NCBI GenBank assembly: GCA_026874595.1
Contig: CM049320.1
Location: 50,358,714-50,422,713, forward strand
Origin: Sipunculus nudus
Taxonomy: Eukaryota > Annelida > Sipuncula > Golfingiida > Sipunculidae
Reading direction: 5' to 3'
DNA: 64,000 nt
Below, in pieces: positions 25,754 through 36,531 of this stretch (the stretch's first letter is position 1; each line of letters starts with the position of its first letter). A program made the translations under genes and the position numbers. The notes under the pieces are model-generated. The model saw only the letters and a list, made by a program, of their open reading frames with translations, was not told the origin of the DNA and did not search any database.

Positions 25754-26000
25754 AATTATGTAACTGGATATGAATACCCTATTCAAATATTTAAAAAAAA
25801 AAATTCAACACCCTTATATAATCCACATGATGAGACTGGTTGTAATTGTTTGAATTTAATGTCCCTGTATTTTTTAAACAGTTTTATTCTTTCTGATTAT
25901 CCATGTATATTTTATAATAAGGGATGGACGACGTTTAGCCATCAAAATTTGTTTCACAATTGACGTTTCCTTTATGTTTTTCCCTTTCTCTTATTAACAG

Positions 26001-26540
26001 TATGTAGAAATGTACAATTAACGTTATTAGGAAATATCCGGCAGCAATACCATTTTTTCATTGGAGCCGAAAGTGTGATACCGAAAGAACGCCTTAAAAC
26101 AGCTATACTCACAACTTCAAAATACATGACATCCAGTGAGAGGATTCATAAAGAACCGCTTTCACAGAAAACCGCTCTATTCACAACAACATCCATTGGA
26201 ACTGCAGCCCCAAGAAAAATCTCGGAGAGGTCGTCATTCCCTGTCGTAAACCCAGGTATTCTTCATACTAAGCAACAAAGGCAATGAACAAGGGCATAGC
26301 AGGAAATAGCAAACCAGGCCGAGGTTGGGACGGGACACAGAAACAAGAATTTCGACCCTTACCTTCGCTGGTGCACAGAAAGGCGTAATGAATACATCTG
26401 GATACATCAGGCTTAGTGGATTCTCTTTGATAATCGTAATTGGGATGCTCTATATTGCTGGATGCTTGCTGAAGAGAAAACAAGAGAGAGTTACGGTTAA
26501 TGTTACCAGCCCAGATACGTCCACACTTCGCAATAAATAA
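26001..26540 (+). pseudogene. K1 stalk, membrane helix and cytoplasmic tail exon, frameshifted
   Basis: After acceptor TTAACAG an open frame runs to a stop at 26285-26287 and encodes a Ser/Thr-rich stalk (GAESVIPKERL, LFTTTSIGTAAP). The membrane helix SLIIVIGMLYIAGCLL and tail KRKQERVTVNVTSPDTSTLR lie in another frame and end with TAA at 26540. In K2 the same parts are in one frame (VESMIPEKKPL stalk, tail TVGVTITSNDASVLR). No intron with matching phases rescues the join. Confidence 0.65.
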
Positions 26541-26755
26541 TAGGACATAACGCTTACAATACTGAAGACAAGACTCTTGATGAATGTATTTGTAATGAAT
26601 GTACTTTTATAGGGACAAAGTCGTTTTACAGAGCTAAGATATATTGTAATTTACCATACGCAATAACTTGTATAAAGTTCATGACCTCAATGAGGTGGTC
26701 CAAGGACATATGATAATATACTCACCTTGACCATTTTGACTCACAAAATGTTAAG

Positions 26756-26937
26756 TACAGTTGAACCTCTCTGGAAGACCACCTATTCAATAAAACCACC
26801 TATCTATAAAGACCCTCCTTCAGTGAACCGGGAACGATCACATCGGTTATCAATGATCCATCTAATAAGACCACATGTAAATTAAGACAACTTTTCGCCA
26901 GGCGTACGGGTGGTCTTTTTACCCAGGTTTCATTGTA
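26756..26937. mobile_element. MITE-like element with terminal inverted repeats
   Basis: The left end TACAGTTGAACCTCTCTGG, with AAGACCACC just inside, mirrors the right end, which read on the other strand gives TACAATGAAACCTGGG with AAAAGACCACCC. The arms are about 28-30 bp and imperfect. The 182-bp body has no coding potential. TA bases at the ends suit a Tc1/mariner or pogo-type insertion. Confidence 0.6.
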
Positions 26938-27373
26938 CCAACATTCCCTATTTAAAGTGACGTAAACCAGATTTCCACATAAGAGCGTACTCACGATTAT
27001 GTTATTTTGGTACTGATGAGATGCACTGTTTTCATTATTTTTCGATAAAGAGTAGAAAATGATCAGGACTATACTTCAATTCTAAAATTATTAACTTCAC
27101 AAACACTCTAATATCAATCATTTGTCAGAAATTAATATTGTATTTATGCTATCTTGGGCCTTGTAATATGTCTTGTCGATAGGTGTATCGTGTCCCAGTA
27201 ACTATCTAGATCCGACTTTTTAGTGTTTTATTAGTATAGGTTGCTTTTGGACCAAATTGGAATACTTTTAAACACTTTCAAATAAAACGTAAATGACATT
27301 GTAAAAATCGCACATCAATTCCTTTCATTCAACGATAAAAAGTTAACATTATGTTGGTTATTGATTGGTAAAT

Positions 27374-27485
27374 TAACTAATAAGAGGCAATCTCTATGGC
27401 TCGGATGGTAGCCTGTGAGGGAGGAGGAAATCAAACCCGAGTAGCCAGAGGAGAGAGCGAAGCATTTTACCACGCCACCGTCCAG
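27374..27485 (-). mobile_element. tRNA-derived SINE head (candidate)
   Basis: Read on the minus strand the segment has an A-box-like GGTGGCGTGGTAAAATGC and, about 35 bp on, a B-box-like CGGGTTTGATTTCC, the internal RNA polymerase III promoter layout of a tRNA-like SINE. It does not fold as a clean tRNA by eye, so it is not called as a tRNA gene. Confidence 0.4.
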
Positions 27486-28733
27486 GCCACAGACTTATAG
27501 ATAGATAGATATAGAAACAGATGCAGATATGTTGATACAATGTTTCATTATTATGGAATGGTAATTGGCATATTCTTGAATTTAGAACATAAATGGAAGT
27601 GTATTGGATTGGCGTGCGTTCTGTTTTTTGTTTTTCATAACTTCCATATCCAAATCAAGTTTCGCAAAAAGAACATATAGTGTTAGCATTTTAATATTAT
27701 GGAATAGTAAATCTCTCATTAATTGCTTGTGTGGATAAACTGTGACGCTATACAAAAAATTATTTCCTGTGATCTTAACTGAATTCATGTCAATAGTATC
27801 ACCTCTGTGTACATTCATATTAACGTATGTGATGTTTCATCATTTGATATATGACTAGGGAGGATGAAGACACATATGATACATTATATAAGATACATAA
27901 GATTACCATCTCCCACATTGTTAGCAATGATAAAAGAGATAACTGGGTGACTGCACGAATGTGACCAAAGGGGGACGATAGGGAACAAACACAATAGAGG
28001 GGAGATTATCATACATTTGTTGTCCGGCATCGTTTTGTATCGCGTTTTGTTGATGTTCAACCAACTTTGTGGCTTCCTATTGATGGTATCCAGCTGGCGT
28101 GAGTTTTTAGCACAAGTGTATCTGGATAAACAGGCAACCAAAGAGACGAGCCGTGCTCTCTTGAATACGCAAATAAATAGCGTTAGAAGAATTAGATTTC
28201 CTCTTTTGAAATCGACGGTACTGAGAGAAACAAAACTTCAGATGTTTCTGGTTCGCTAGATTGAAAGCATATCAAACTGTTGGCAAGGCAAACTTATGTG
28301 TCACGTATATAAAGGTCCCTATAATATTTTGTTAAGTCAAGTGACCGTCGCGAAACGTTCAGTTTTATTTTCTTATCCCATTTGTCGTTCGAAAATAATG
28401 GATTATTTGGTATTTTAATTAAATATCTTGATTTACCTGAAGGAACAATTGTTATGTAGAAATAATTAATGGGCGATGCGGACCAGATGCTAGCATCTAA
28501 GGTGTTGATCCGGAAGGGATAGTTTTGTGGAGCGGACGGAAAATTCTGGCCCGCGCAGGGGTCCAAGAGGTATCCAGAGGGTGGCGTTTCGGGTAGTTTC
28601 GTGGATCTCAAAGCGAACAAACGTTTTTGCCTTCTTGGTAATTATTTGAGTCTTTAAAAAAGTGATCAAATGTGGTGTTATGAATAGTCTTTCTTTTATC
28701 TTGTCAATGTCCAATGTCTATCCATTAAGAATC

Positions 28734-28843
28734 CCAATCAGTACTGTTAACATATCCATTGGGATTTCATGTCAATGTAAAAATGTGGGAAATGTTTCCC
28801 CATTCAGTATCGTTTATATATCTATTGGGATTTCATGTCAATG
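28734..28843 (+). repeat. Two-copy short direct repeat
   Basis: A block of about 42 bp containing ATTGGGATTTCATGTCAATG occurs at 28736-28777 and 28802-28843, each preceded by TCAGTA. No function is evident. Confidence 0.6.
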
Positions 28844-29151
28844 TTTAACAGTGAGAGTATTACGTTGTAAATGGACAGCAGTTACATGCCGCTGCGCTGA
28901 CAGGTTTACCCATTCTTATCATTGTGTTTGATCCCCTGTTATCTGTTATGTGAAACGCCCAAGATTCGATTGATACGTTGACCTTGGTTCTATATTTATC
29001 AATGTCCTCCTGTTCCCTCCAATATAAATACTTTTATACTTTCTAAACAATGTTTTCACATGACTTAATGTTATTGCAGTTTTTTTCGTTAACATAAGCA
29101 TGAAATTCAAACCCGTAACTTATTCCAGTGTTCATTAATCTGCCCATCTAT

Positions 29152-29230
29152 CTATCTATCTCTCTCTCTCTCTCTCTCCCTCTCTCTCTCTCTCTATCTA
29201 TCTATCTGTGATTATATATATATATATACG
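29152..29230. repeat. Compound microsatellite (CTAT)n-(CT)n-(TA)n
   Basis: CTATCTAT units pass into about 40 bp of CT repeats, back to CTAT units, then a short TA run at 29213-29228. A separate TA run lies at 29320-29345. Confidence 0.85.
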
Positions 29231-29312
29231 AATGGTATAGCCGTCGTATTATTGTACTCTCTATGTGCAATTAAAGAGGAAAAGTGACACATATTAGTAA
29301 GACTAAATAATG

Positions 29313-29349
<37 letters not shown>

Positions 29350-29542
29350 CATTTAAGTAAGTGGAGCCGAGTTGTGATTGATATCGGGATAATACGAGGA
29401 AGATTACCTGTTAATCTCATTGATTGAACCTGGTCCACTTTATATAGAGTAAACGATATTGATTTATTCTGAACTTTGGATTTATATCATATCAATCAAC
29501 AAGTACTCCGACAATGATTTATGAGTCTAGGCCACAAGAATC

Positions 29543-32500
29543 ATGGCTTCAAGTCCTAAAGGTATGCTCTGTGCAATAACGTATTGTAATATAATATTGT
29601 ATATATTAAAATATTTAGGTTGAATAAACTTAATATATTTATGAGTATAATTATATGGATATCTCAGCGTGATATATATATATGTATAATTTAAAAAGAT
29701 CGTATATACGTTATAGCATATTTATATATATATATATAGCATATGTATAAGTATATATGTATGTATTCACAGACTTCAACTATAACAACAACTTTCGTGT
29801 TACACCTGAGGTACAGAGCGAATTTGATCATCATGGATACGTGATTGTCAGGTATATGATGACTTTCTATGACATCTGGTCAATCGTTTTATTGATTTAT
29901 TGATCATATTTTAAGGTCTTATTTCGATAATCAGAAATCACTCTTTTTTTTAAATATCTGCTAGATATAGTGAATTGACCAGGACTGTTGGTAACCTAGA
30001 TTTGTTTCAATATTATATATTTGCTGAGTCTTAAGATTGTGATTATTTCTTTAAACTGTTTGTTCAGGACCCTTAAAAAGCTGTTTAGTCCTATTCCTTA
30101 CACTTATTAGTGCTTAGGTATATTATACATTTGAAGGTATTAAATTCCATTTTAAATGTAAACATAACTGGGTATGTGGACCAGTAAAACTCAAGTTCCA
30201 GTTACGTGACAGGTGGATAACATTCCCCCCCTCTCCATCCCAGTGTTCACCAGGAATGTTTTCTTCGGCCTGTGCTCATCCCCATTACAAGGTGGTCAAT
30301 CTAAGGACCCCGATAGACGCATTCGCATCTATGGCTTTGGGAATTCAAAGCAGGCTAGAATATTCCCTTTATGAACTGACCAAATATATGCACATACATA
30401 TGTCTCCGTGAAGACAATCTCCCTCTATTATTCGAATCTGTTCTAAACCCTTTTTTTCAGAGAACTTTTCAGCTCAGAGGAGATTGAGAAAGTGTTAAAC
30501 TTCATACAGAATAATGATTTCCTAAGTAGCCGGTTTGAGAGAAAGGACGGAGAAGGCGGGAAGATTGGAATGGTGCTTTGGAATCACCCAGGAGAGGATT
30601 TAACCGGAAAGGTGGCCAGATGTGAACGGGTGGTTAACACTGCAGAACAGGTGTTATATTTTAAATAACAGATACTGATAATGTGAGTCGATTTTACAGC
30701 CTGTAATAATGCCTGGGCCTTTTTTAAATGAAAGACAGCGAAACATGACTCCTAACTTTGGTTGTGAAAAATCCTAATAAAGCCACTGTGAAGATGTTTT
30801 AACTTAATTATCAACAACATGTTTGTAAACACAGCAATGTTGACAAAAGGGAAAACATGTAACCTTAGGTGGTAGGTTGCATATATGCGGAGGTATTAAG
30901 GTCACTTGTCGCATAAAGCAATCTGCAAAGCTCTGGTTTATCTGACATGCTGCCAGATGCCCTTATTGAATTTGTTCATTTTGGCAGGCCCCACATATTA
31001 TAAACATGTTGATATAAACAAAATAAGCAGCCTGTGTGTGTTGATATCTACGTTCTCTCGCCTATTGTCATAAAAGCTCCAAGGGAGTACTTTTAGATTA
31101 TAAAGGTCTGATAGGGGATTGGGCCCCTTTAAAAATACTATTGGCACATCCTGATAATCTACGTCGAAGAAAAATTATATTGTAGTTACTTGGAGGCGAA
31201 GTATACCATTACCACACCAAGCTGATCCTGAAAGACGCAAAAACCGGAGGAGCTTTTTTGTGGCATCAAGATTTCGGGTGAGCAAATAACACACATTTTT
31301 TAAAAGAGCGGAAAATTTGTTCAGCATATCAGTTTAATTCCCGATTTAGAAAATCTTTTTCCAGTGATAGCATAAATAGAAGACTGGCTGATTTTGTTTT
31401 ATAAATAATCCAAAGTTTTGTCATCACTGAAATAGTATTAAATAATATAGCCTAAATAGAAGTCTGGCTGATCTTGTTTTATAAATAATCCAAAGTTTTG
31501 TCGTCACTGAAATAGTATTTAATACTTTTCTACAGCAAAAGTAGATGATAGATTAGAATTTAACACTTTTGAAATAATATTCCCTGCACCAACCAAATAA
31601 TTTATATACATCAAGATCTCTTAAATGTTCGACGAAGTTGACAAAGAGAAATCTTGTTTAAGGTTTCAATCACTGCAGGAACCAAAACGAACATATAAAA
31701 TGACCAGTATTATTTTGTAATATATATATATATATATATTCATTTGATCATCACTTGTGCAGGTACTGGTATGAGAACGGGTGTCTGTGTCCTGACATGC
31801 TAACGGTGTACATAGCCCTGGACAGAGCTGACCGGGATAACGGCTGCCTTAAGGTAAATAATGATGTGAGCATAAATATGAAAATAGTGGCATCAGAATT
31901 TTTGCTTGTCTTATTTTGACTTAGAATACACTATATCATAAATATCTTAGTAATAAAAACAGCCGTGACAGTGCAAAGCGTTCCGTTTCCTCTGAACCTT
32001 GGATTGTAAAATATTTTAAAGGTATTACGAGGGTCGCACATGCTTGGGCGGGTGGATCACGTGCCCGTTGCAGGACAGGTGGCAGCTGACCCACAGCGGG
32101 TGGAGTGGGTAGCTGGTGTATTACCTCAGGATTTTCTGGAGCTTGAGCCTGGGGACGCAGCGTTCTTCCATTGTAACCTTTTGCACAGGAGTGACCAGAA
32201 TAACAGCGCTAGAAGGCGCTGGGGGTTCCTGTGTGCCTACAACAAAGCGTCGAACAATCCTGTCATAGAGAGTCATCACCCGAGATATACCCCTTTAGTC
32301 AAAGTAGGTTTTTAACAGATGAAAGAGTCACACCTATATACACTTCTAATTTCAGGTCCAGATAGATTTACTTGTCATGCTATTACTTTACCACGCCATT
32401 ACCAATCAGAGTCAAGAAATATACGGGAAGCCTCCTAAGAGATCCTTAATATATGATGATCCTAGTGGAGTGGAAAATGTAAACTAACATTCACCAATAA

Positions 32501-32816
32501 ATGAAAACAACCCCAGTTAAACTCCAGTGTATACGATGATATGACCATACATGCATTAAGAATGACAAGTGCAACTAATGGGCGAAAGAACAGATAATTT
32601 TACATATGGGAATAAAGCTTACTTATACATTTGTCTATACATATTGTCACATATAAAAGATACAATTGCATGCTGCAGGTGCCCAATTCTGAATTGATGG
32701 AGTCGGATACAGGTGTCTACGACAAGGATGAAAAAGATTTTTTCAAGGAACACAAGATTAATACCGCCTTGGACAAGATGCGTATGAAGATCAAACAGCA
32801 AGAGGATGCTAATTAA
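29543..32816 (+). CDS. Phytanoyl-CoA dioxygenase (PhyH) family protein, copy B, intact
   Basis: Seven plus-strand exons: 29543-29561, 29773-29851, 30461-30650, 31186-31277, 31763-31853, 32022-32303 and 32679-32816. All have GT-AG borders and keep frame, giving 296 aa. The Fe(II) ligands are H123-x-D125 (FLWHQDFG) and H212 (NLLHRSDQN), with Arg 221-223 in the ARRRW segment for 2-oxoglutarate. Residue numbers equal those of copy A because the first six exons have identical lengths; only the last exon is one codon longer. The protein starts MASSPKDFNY and ends with a charged helix (KMRMKIKQQ). It lacks a signal peptide. Its substrate is not readable from sequence; PHYHD1-like or hydroxyproline-type activities are possible. 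It is transcribed opposite to copies A and A', with K1 between them. Confidence 0.9.
30875..31135 (-). repeat. Interspersed repeat, copy 1 (intron 3 of dioxygenase B)
   Basis: Read on the minus strand it carries AAAGGGGCCCAATCCCCT, GATATCAACACACACAGGC, AACATGTTTATAATATGTG, CAGATAAACCAGAGCTTTGC and a GACCTTAATACC block in the same order and spacing as the plus-strand copy at 39935-40195. About 250 bp, no coding frame. Family not identified. Confidence 0.7.
31367..31525 (+). repeat. 80-bp tandem duplication inside an intron
   Basis: The segment starting ATAGCATAAATAGAAG at 31367 repeats as ATAGCCTAAATAGAAG at 31447 with only a few substitutions over about 79 bp, including the shared AATCCAAAGTTTTGTC block. 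It lies in intron 4 of dioxygenase B. Confidence 0.85.
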
Positions 32817-33852
32817 CACAAAGAGAATAAGTTTAATGATAACGACATTTACGTTGTTTACCTGAAAATGCTGGAAAATTGCGAATATTTATTTTGGACT
32901 TCAGGCTACAGTATGATCAAAACTCGAATGTGAGAACGAGGACGAAACCTGTAAAATTTAAAGGTAAACTTATGTAATTACCCGATAGTGTTGATTGTCA
33001 GGCATGTTTTTCCAAAGGGAATATTTGATTGGACATAAAATGAGGTGGAATTACTCATAATATAAAAATAGGAAAAATAAAACATAATTTACCGGAAAAA
33101 AGTCCTCATGCGTGTTTCATGTGCTAATGAATTCCTCCAATCGTTATTAAAAAAAATATAAACCAATGGTTTTTTACATTACTGGTTCAAATTTTTACGC
33201 TCATAAACCCTTTCCTGTATGTTAAATGTAAGGTCTTGTTTCATTTAATCAATGTCGGTGATTCTCCAAATGCTTACCTTTTCTCTTATATTTTTACTGG
33301 AGTGGTGTTCCTACCTGTTCAATTCGAATATATGTCTGTAAACAAATCAAAATTACTATTTCGCTGCGGCCATGCGATTACACAAGAGAATTTATCATGA
33401 ATAGCTCTTATATCAAGCTATAACAACAAAATCCCCTGTAACATAAACCTTTTCTGTATTTAATCGTTCTTATCTCCTACTCTTGTTCACATTTAATTTT
33501 AAATTTTTACTTAATAATTTACACACATATACACTCACCTAACTTCCACACAATCAACAAAAACAGACAGAGAGACAGTGAGAGATTCTGATTCTGATGA
33601 TAATCTGTCATGACATTGGTGCCGTGCGCCAGGTCAGCTGCATTTCTGTGTTACAGATATAGTATAATGTATATACCATGAAACCTATTTGTATCGAGCC
33701 GGCTTAAGTCGAATACCCCGCTTATGTAAAAGTTACAGACTTAATATTACGGACAAATCTAGTTAAATTATTACCAAATTAACACGCATGTGTAGAACCG
33801 CAGATTAGTCGAAGTTTTTCGAGGGTTCCAATTTCGACAGAACGAGGTATCA

Positions 33853-33902
<50 letters not shown>

Positions 33903-34111
33903 GTCATTAGTAACCTAATTATCTTCCAATTACAAAACGTCACGTGTGCCTAGTGGAACTGTCTGCTATCAGTACATCAACCACGTGTAGATATCCCATC
34001 CTGCTGATATCATACACGACATCTATACATCGTCCAAGACGCTCAGAAATAAATAATATAATCTGTCGATATGCGAATCGATATTCGATAATATTTCGTA
34101 TACATAGACAG
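32817..34111. other. Intergenic between dioxygenase B and lectin L1
   Basis: Contains the MITE-like element at 33674-33860 and (TA)n at 33855-33896. The rest is AT-rich without a supported gene. The copy B 3' UTR should start at 32817. Confidence 0.45.
33674..33860. mobile_element. MITE-like element flanked by (TA)n
   Basis: The left end TACCATGAAACCTATTTG and the right end, read on the other strand as TACAGTGATACCTCG, form an imperfect inverted pair. They resemble the TACAGTTGAACCTC end of the element at 26756-26937. The body contains TTAAGTCGAATACCCCG-type sequence and no coding frame. It ends directly in a TA microsatellite, suggesting insertion at TA. Confidence 0.45.
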
Positions 34112-35684
34112 GTATTTACTACATTCGGCGGAGGGACCTGTCCAAAGCTGGTGGACCAGTGAGTCGCTTATTATTATTCCTAGATTATATTATGATAAAT
34201 GAAATTGATAAAATAGAAGGAAATGTTCTGAATAATTTTGCCTGAAGAATCCAAATGTGTATTAACGGTCTTAATTATTTTATCTTGACAAGTTAATTGA
34301 CACACAGTAGGGGTGTCTATCATACACTAGACATACACTACCTTTATCCTTACTGAAATCGCACACGAGGAAGAAAGGACTTTTGATATTTCTCTCTGTA
34401 TTCCTACAGTTTTTTCCAAACGGTGAACTCAAAATGATTCCTTTAGTGAGGTAGGTAGTTTGGATCTTGGGGCTGATATGCAAGTATTTATTTTATGTTC
34501 ATGTTTAACAAACCTGGCTCTATAATTACCTAGAATACCATCTGATTTCCTGTTGGCATTAACAGTCCGGTTAGGGTTATTGTTCATTTAACGTGAGATT
34601 TAGTGTTGTACGACTAGGTGGTCACATGTAACATGCATCACAAATAAAAAAAATTGATATTGAATTTTGGAGCATTCTATATAACTTTGCATATATATAT
34701 ATCGTCATTAATATAATCGTGGTTAAGTTACAAAGTAACTGACTAATATATTTAATATGAAAACGTCGGAGCAGGGAAACAACATATTTCATTTATTTTT
34801 CGATTCATTTCAGCGACCGTTCTTTGTCAATGGGAGCGTGAGTTTCGTCGTTGATTTTTTTGTTGTGCTGTAGGGGTCAATGCTTTTCATTACGGAGGAA
34901 ATTCAGGATAACGAAGCCAATTCATATATGTAAATTGTAAACCCATGTTCAAGTAACTGACGAGTTAGTTTAAAAATGCCGCATCGTATATTCCAATGGT
35001 CAAATCATTTATGGAAATGATTTCTTTAAAATTTGTAAGTGTTGTCCAGGATGCGTGTCGAAATACTAGTTAACTATTGTATTGGTTTTGCTTATGTTGA
35101 ACTGATTGCCTGAACACAACTATCAATCTATCTATGTACTATCTATTTGGTTAACAATAAGTACCGACCTTGCGAAAATAAAACAATGTTGGTTTGACAT
35201 TCAATTAATACCATTAATTATGTTGTTGTAATTGAAAAATTCCATACATAATATATAAAATAAACATACAAAATAAATAGGGCAATGGTCCTATTTATAG
35301 GACAGGCCTCCGGGACTGCGAGATGGCGGGTTTTGGTGATGATTACAAGTTGGGGTTCGTAGACAGCTATTGTTATTTTGTCTTCAACCCGATGAGTGAC
35401 TGGAAGAAAGGAGAAACTTGGTATATAGCCAACAAAGCCTGCGGCGACAAAGACGCTCACTTGGCCAGTATCCATACATTGTCACAGAATATATACCTGA
35501 AAAATCTTGTGAGTTTCATTTTTCACTTCACATTCAACAATAAGTTCCATACTGGTGGTAAAAACTTATGCGAATAAATAGAATTTAATCTGCAATCCGG
35601 TTACTTACACACAAGTAAAATGATTGTATGTTAAATATAGAAATACAATTTCTAAGATCATTTTTTTACTGGATGCTGTTATTT

Positions 35685-35760
<76 letters not shown>

Positions 35761-36042
35761 TATGAATAGCCATGCTGGTTCATTGTTTTATAGATGGAAA
35801 GGGTATACACAGAAAAGTGGTTCACTGCCAGTTGGATTCGAACCCACGATCTACCGATTTCCGGTGCGGCTGCCTTCGTCCTCTCGGCCATGTCAGATCC
35901 CCAACCCCTCTGTGTATTTGTACACTTTTATAGGAACCAGAGAAGTGACGTCACGGTAGTGACGTCATAGTCTCACCCACTACACGTGTTTGCACGGCGA
36001 CTTTTGCATGCAGCAGGGAGAACTAATGGCTATATTTGGTGT

Positions 36043-36074
<32 letters not shown>

Positions 36075-36323
36075 GCTGTATGAATAGCCATGCTGGTTCA
36101 TTGTTTTATGGATGGAAAGGGTATACACAGAAAAGTTATTCACTGCCAGTGGGATTCGAACCCACGATCTTCCGATTTCCGGTGCGGCTGCCTTATTTCT
36201 CTTGACCATGTCAGTTCCCTAACCCCTCTGTGTGTTTGCACACTTTCATAGGAACCAGCGAAGTGACGTCACGGTATACCCTTTCCATCTATAAAACAAT
36301 GAACCAGCATGGCTATTCATACA

Positions 36324-36385
<62 letters not shown>

Positions 36386-36468
36386 GCCATACACCAAATA
36401 TTGCCGTTAGTTCTCCCTGCTGCATTCAAAAGTCGCCGTGAACCACTTTTCTGTGTGTACCCTTTCCA

Positions 36469-36531
<63 letters not shown>

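Larger units (their letters stand above)
21009..26540 (+). pseudogene. Kringle-repeat transmembrane protein gene K1, decayed paralogue of K2
   Basis: The exon order matches K2 at 50749-55538: signal-peptide exon, kringles a to e, Thr-rich stalk, membrane helix and tail. Lesions: kringle a is 5'-truncated, frameshifted and its front half is triplicated. Kringle c has TAG at 24247-24249 and loses similarity after about 24265. Kringle d has TGA at 24927-24929 and no AG at its expected acceptor. Kringle e has its acceptor AG changed to AC, and its GPWC core reads GPKC. The last exon changes frame between the stalk and the membrane helix. Only kringle b (22697-22945) remains a perfect phase 1-1 exon with six Cys. 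A full receptor cannot be made; a short secreted fragment from the signal exon spliced to kringle b remains formally possible. Confidence 0.8.
26541..29542. other. Intergenic between K1 and dioxygenase B
   Basis: Apart from the MITE, tRNA-like and simple repeats listed separately, only unrecognised short frames are present (for example 27884-28259 on both strands and 28294-28714 on the minus strand). The dioxygenase B promoter should lie just before 29543; no clear motif was identified. Confidence 0.4.

Noticed and set aside
28294-28714. Overlapping minus-strand frames with Pro- and Ser-rich peptides
   Set aside because: No recognised domain, signal peptide or paralogue. Kept only as unexplained intergenic sequence.
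35830-35893. tRNA-Ser/Leu gene
   Set aside because: A and B boxes are tRNA-like, but the sequence sits inside a repeated MITE/SINE unit present twice nearby and lacks a convincing acceptor stem, so it is a tRNA-derived element.
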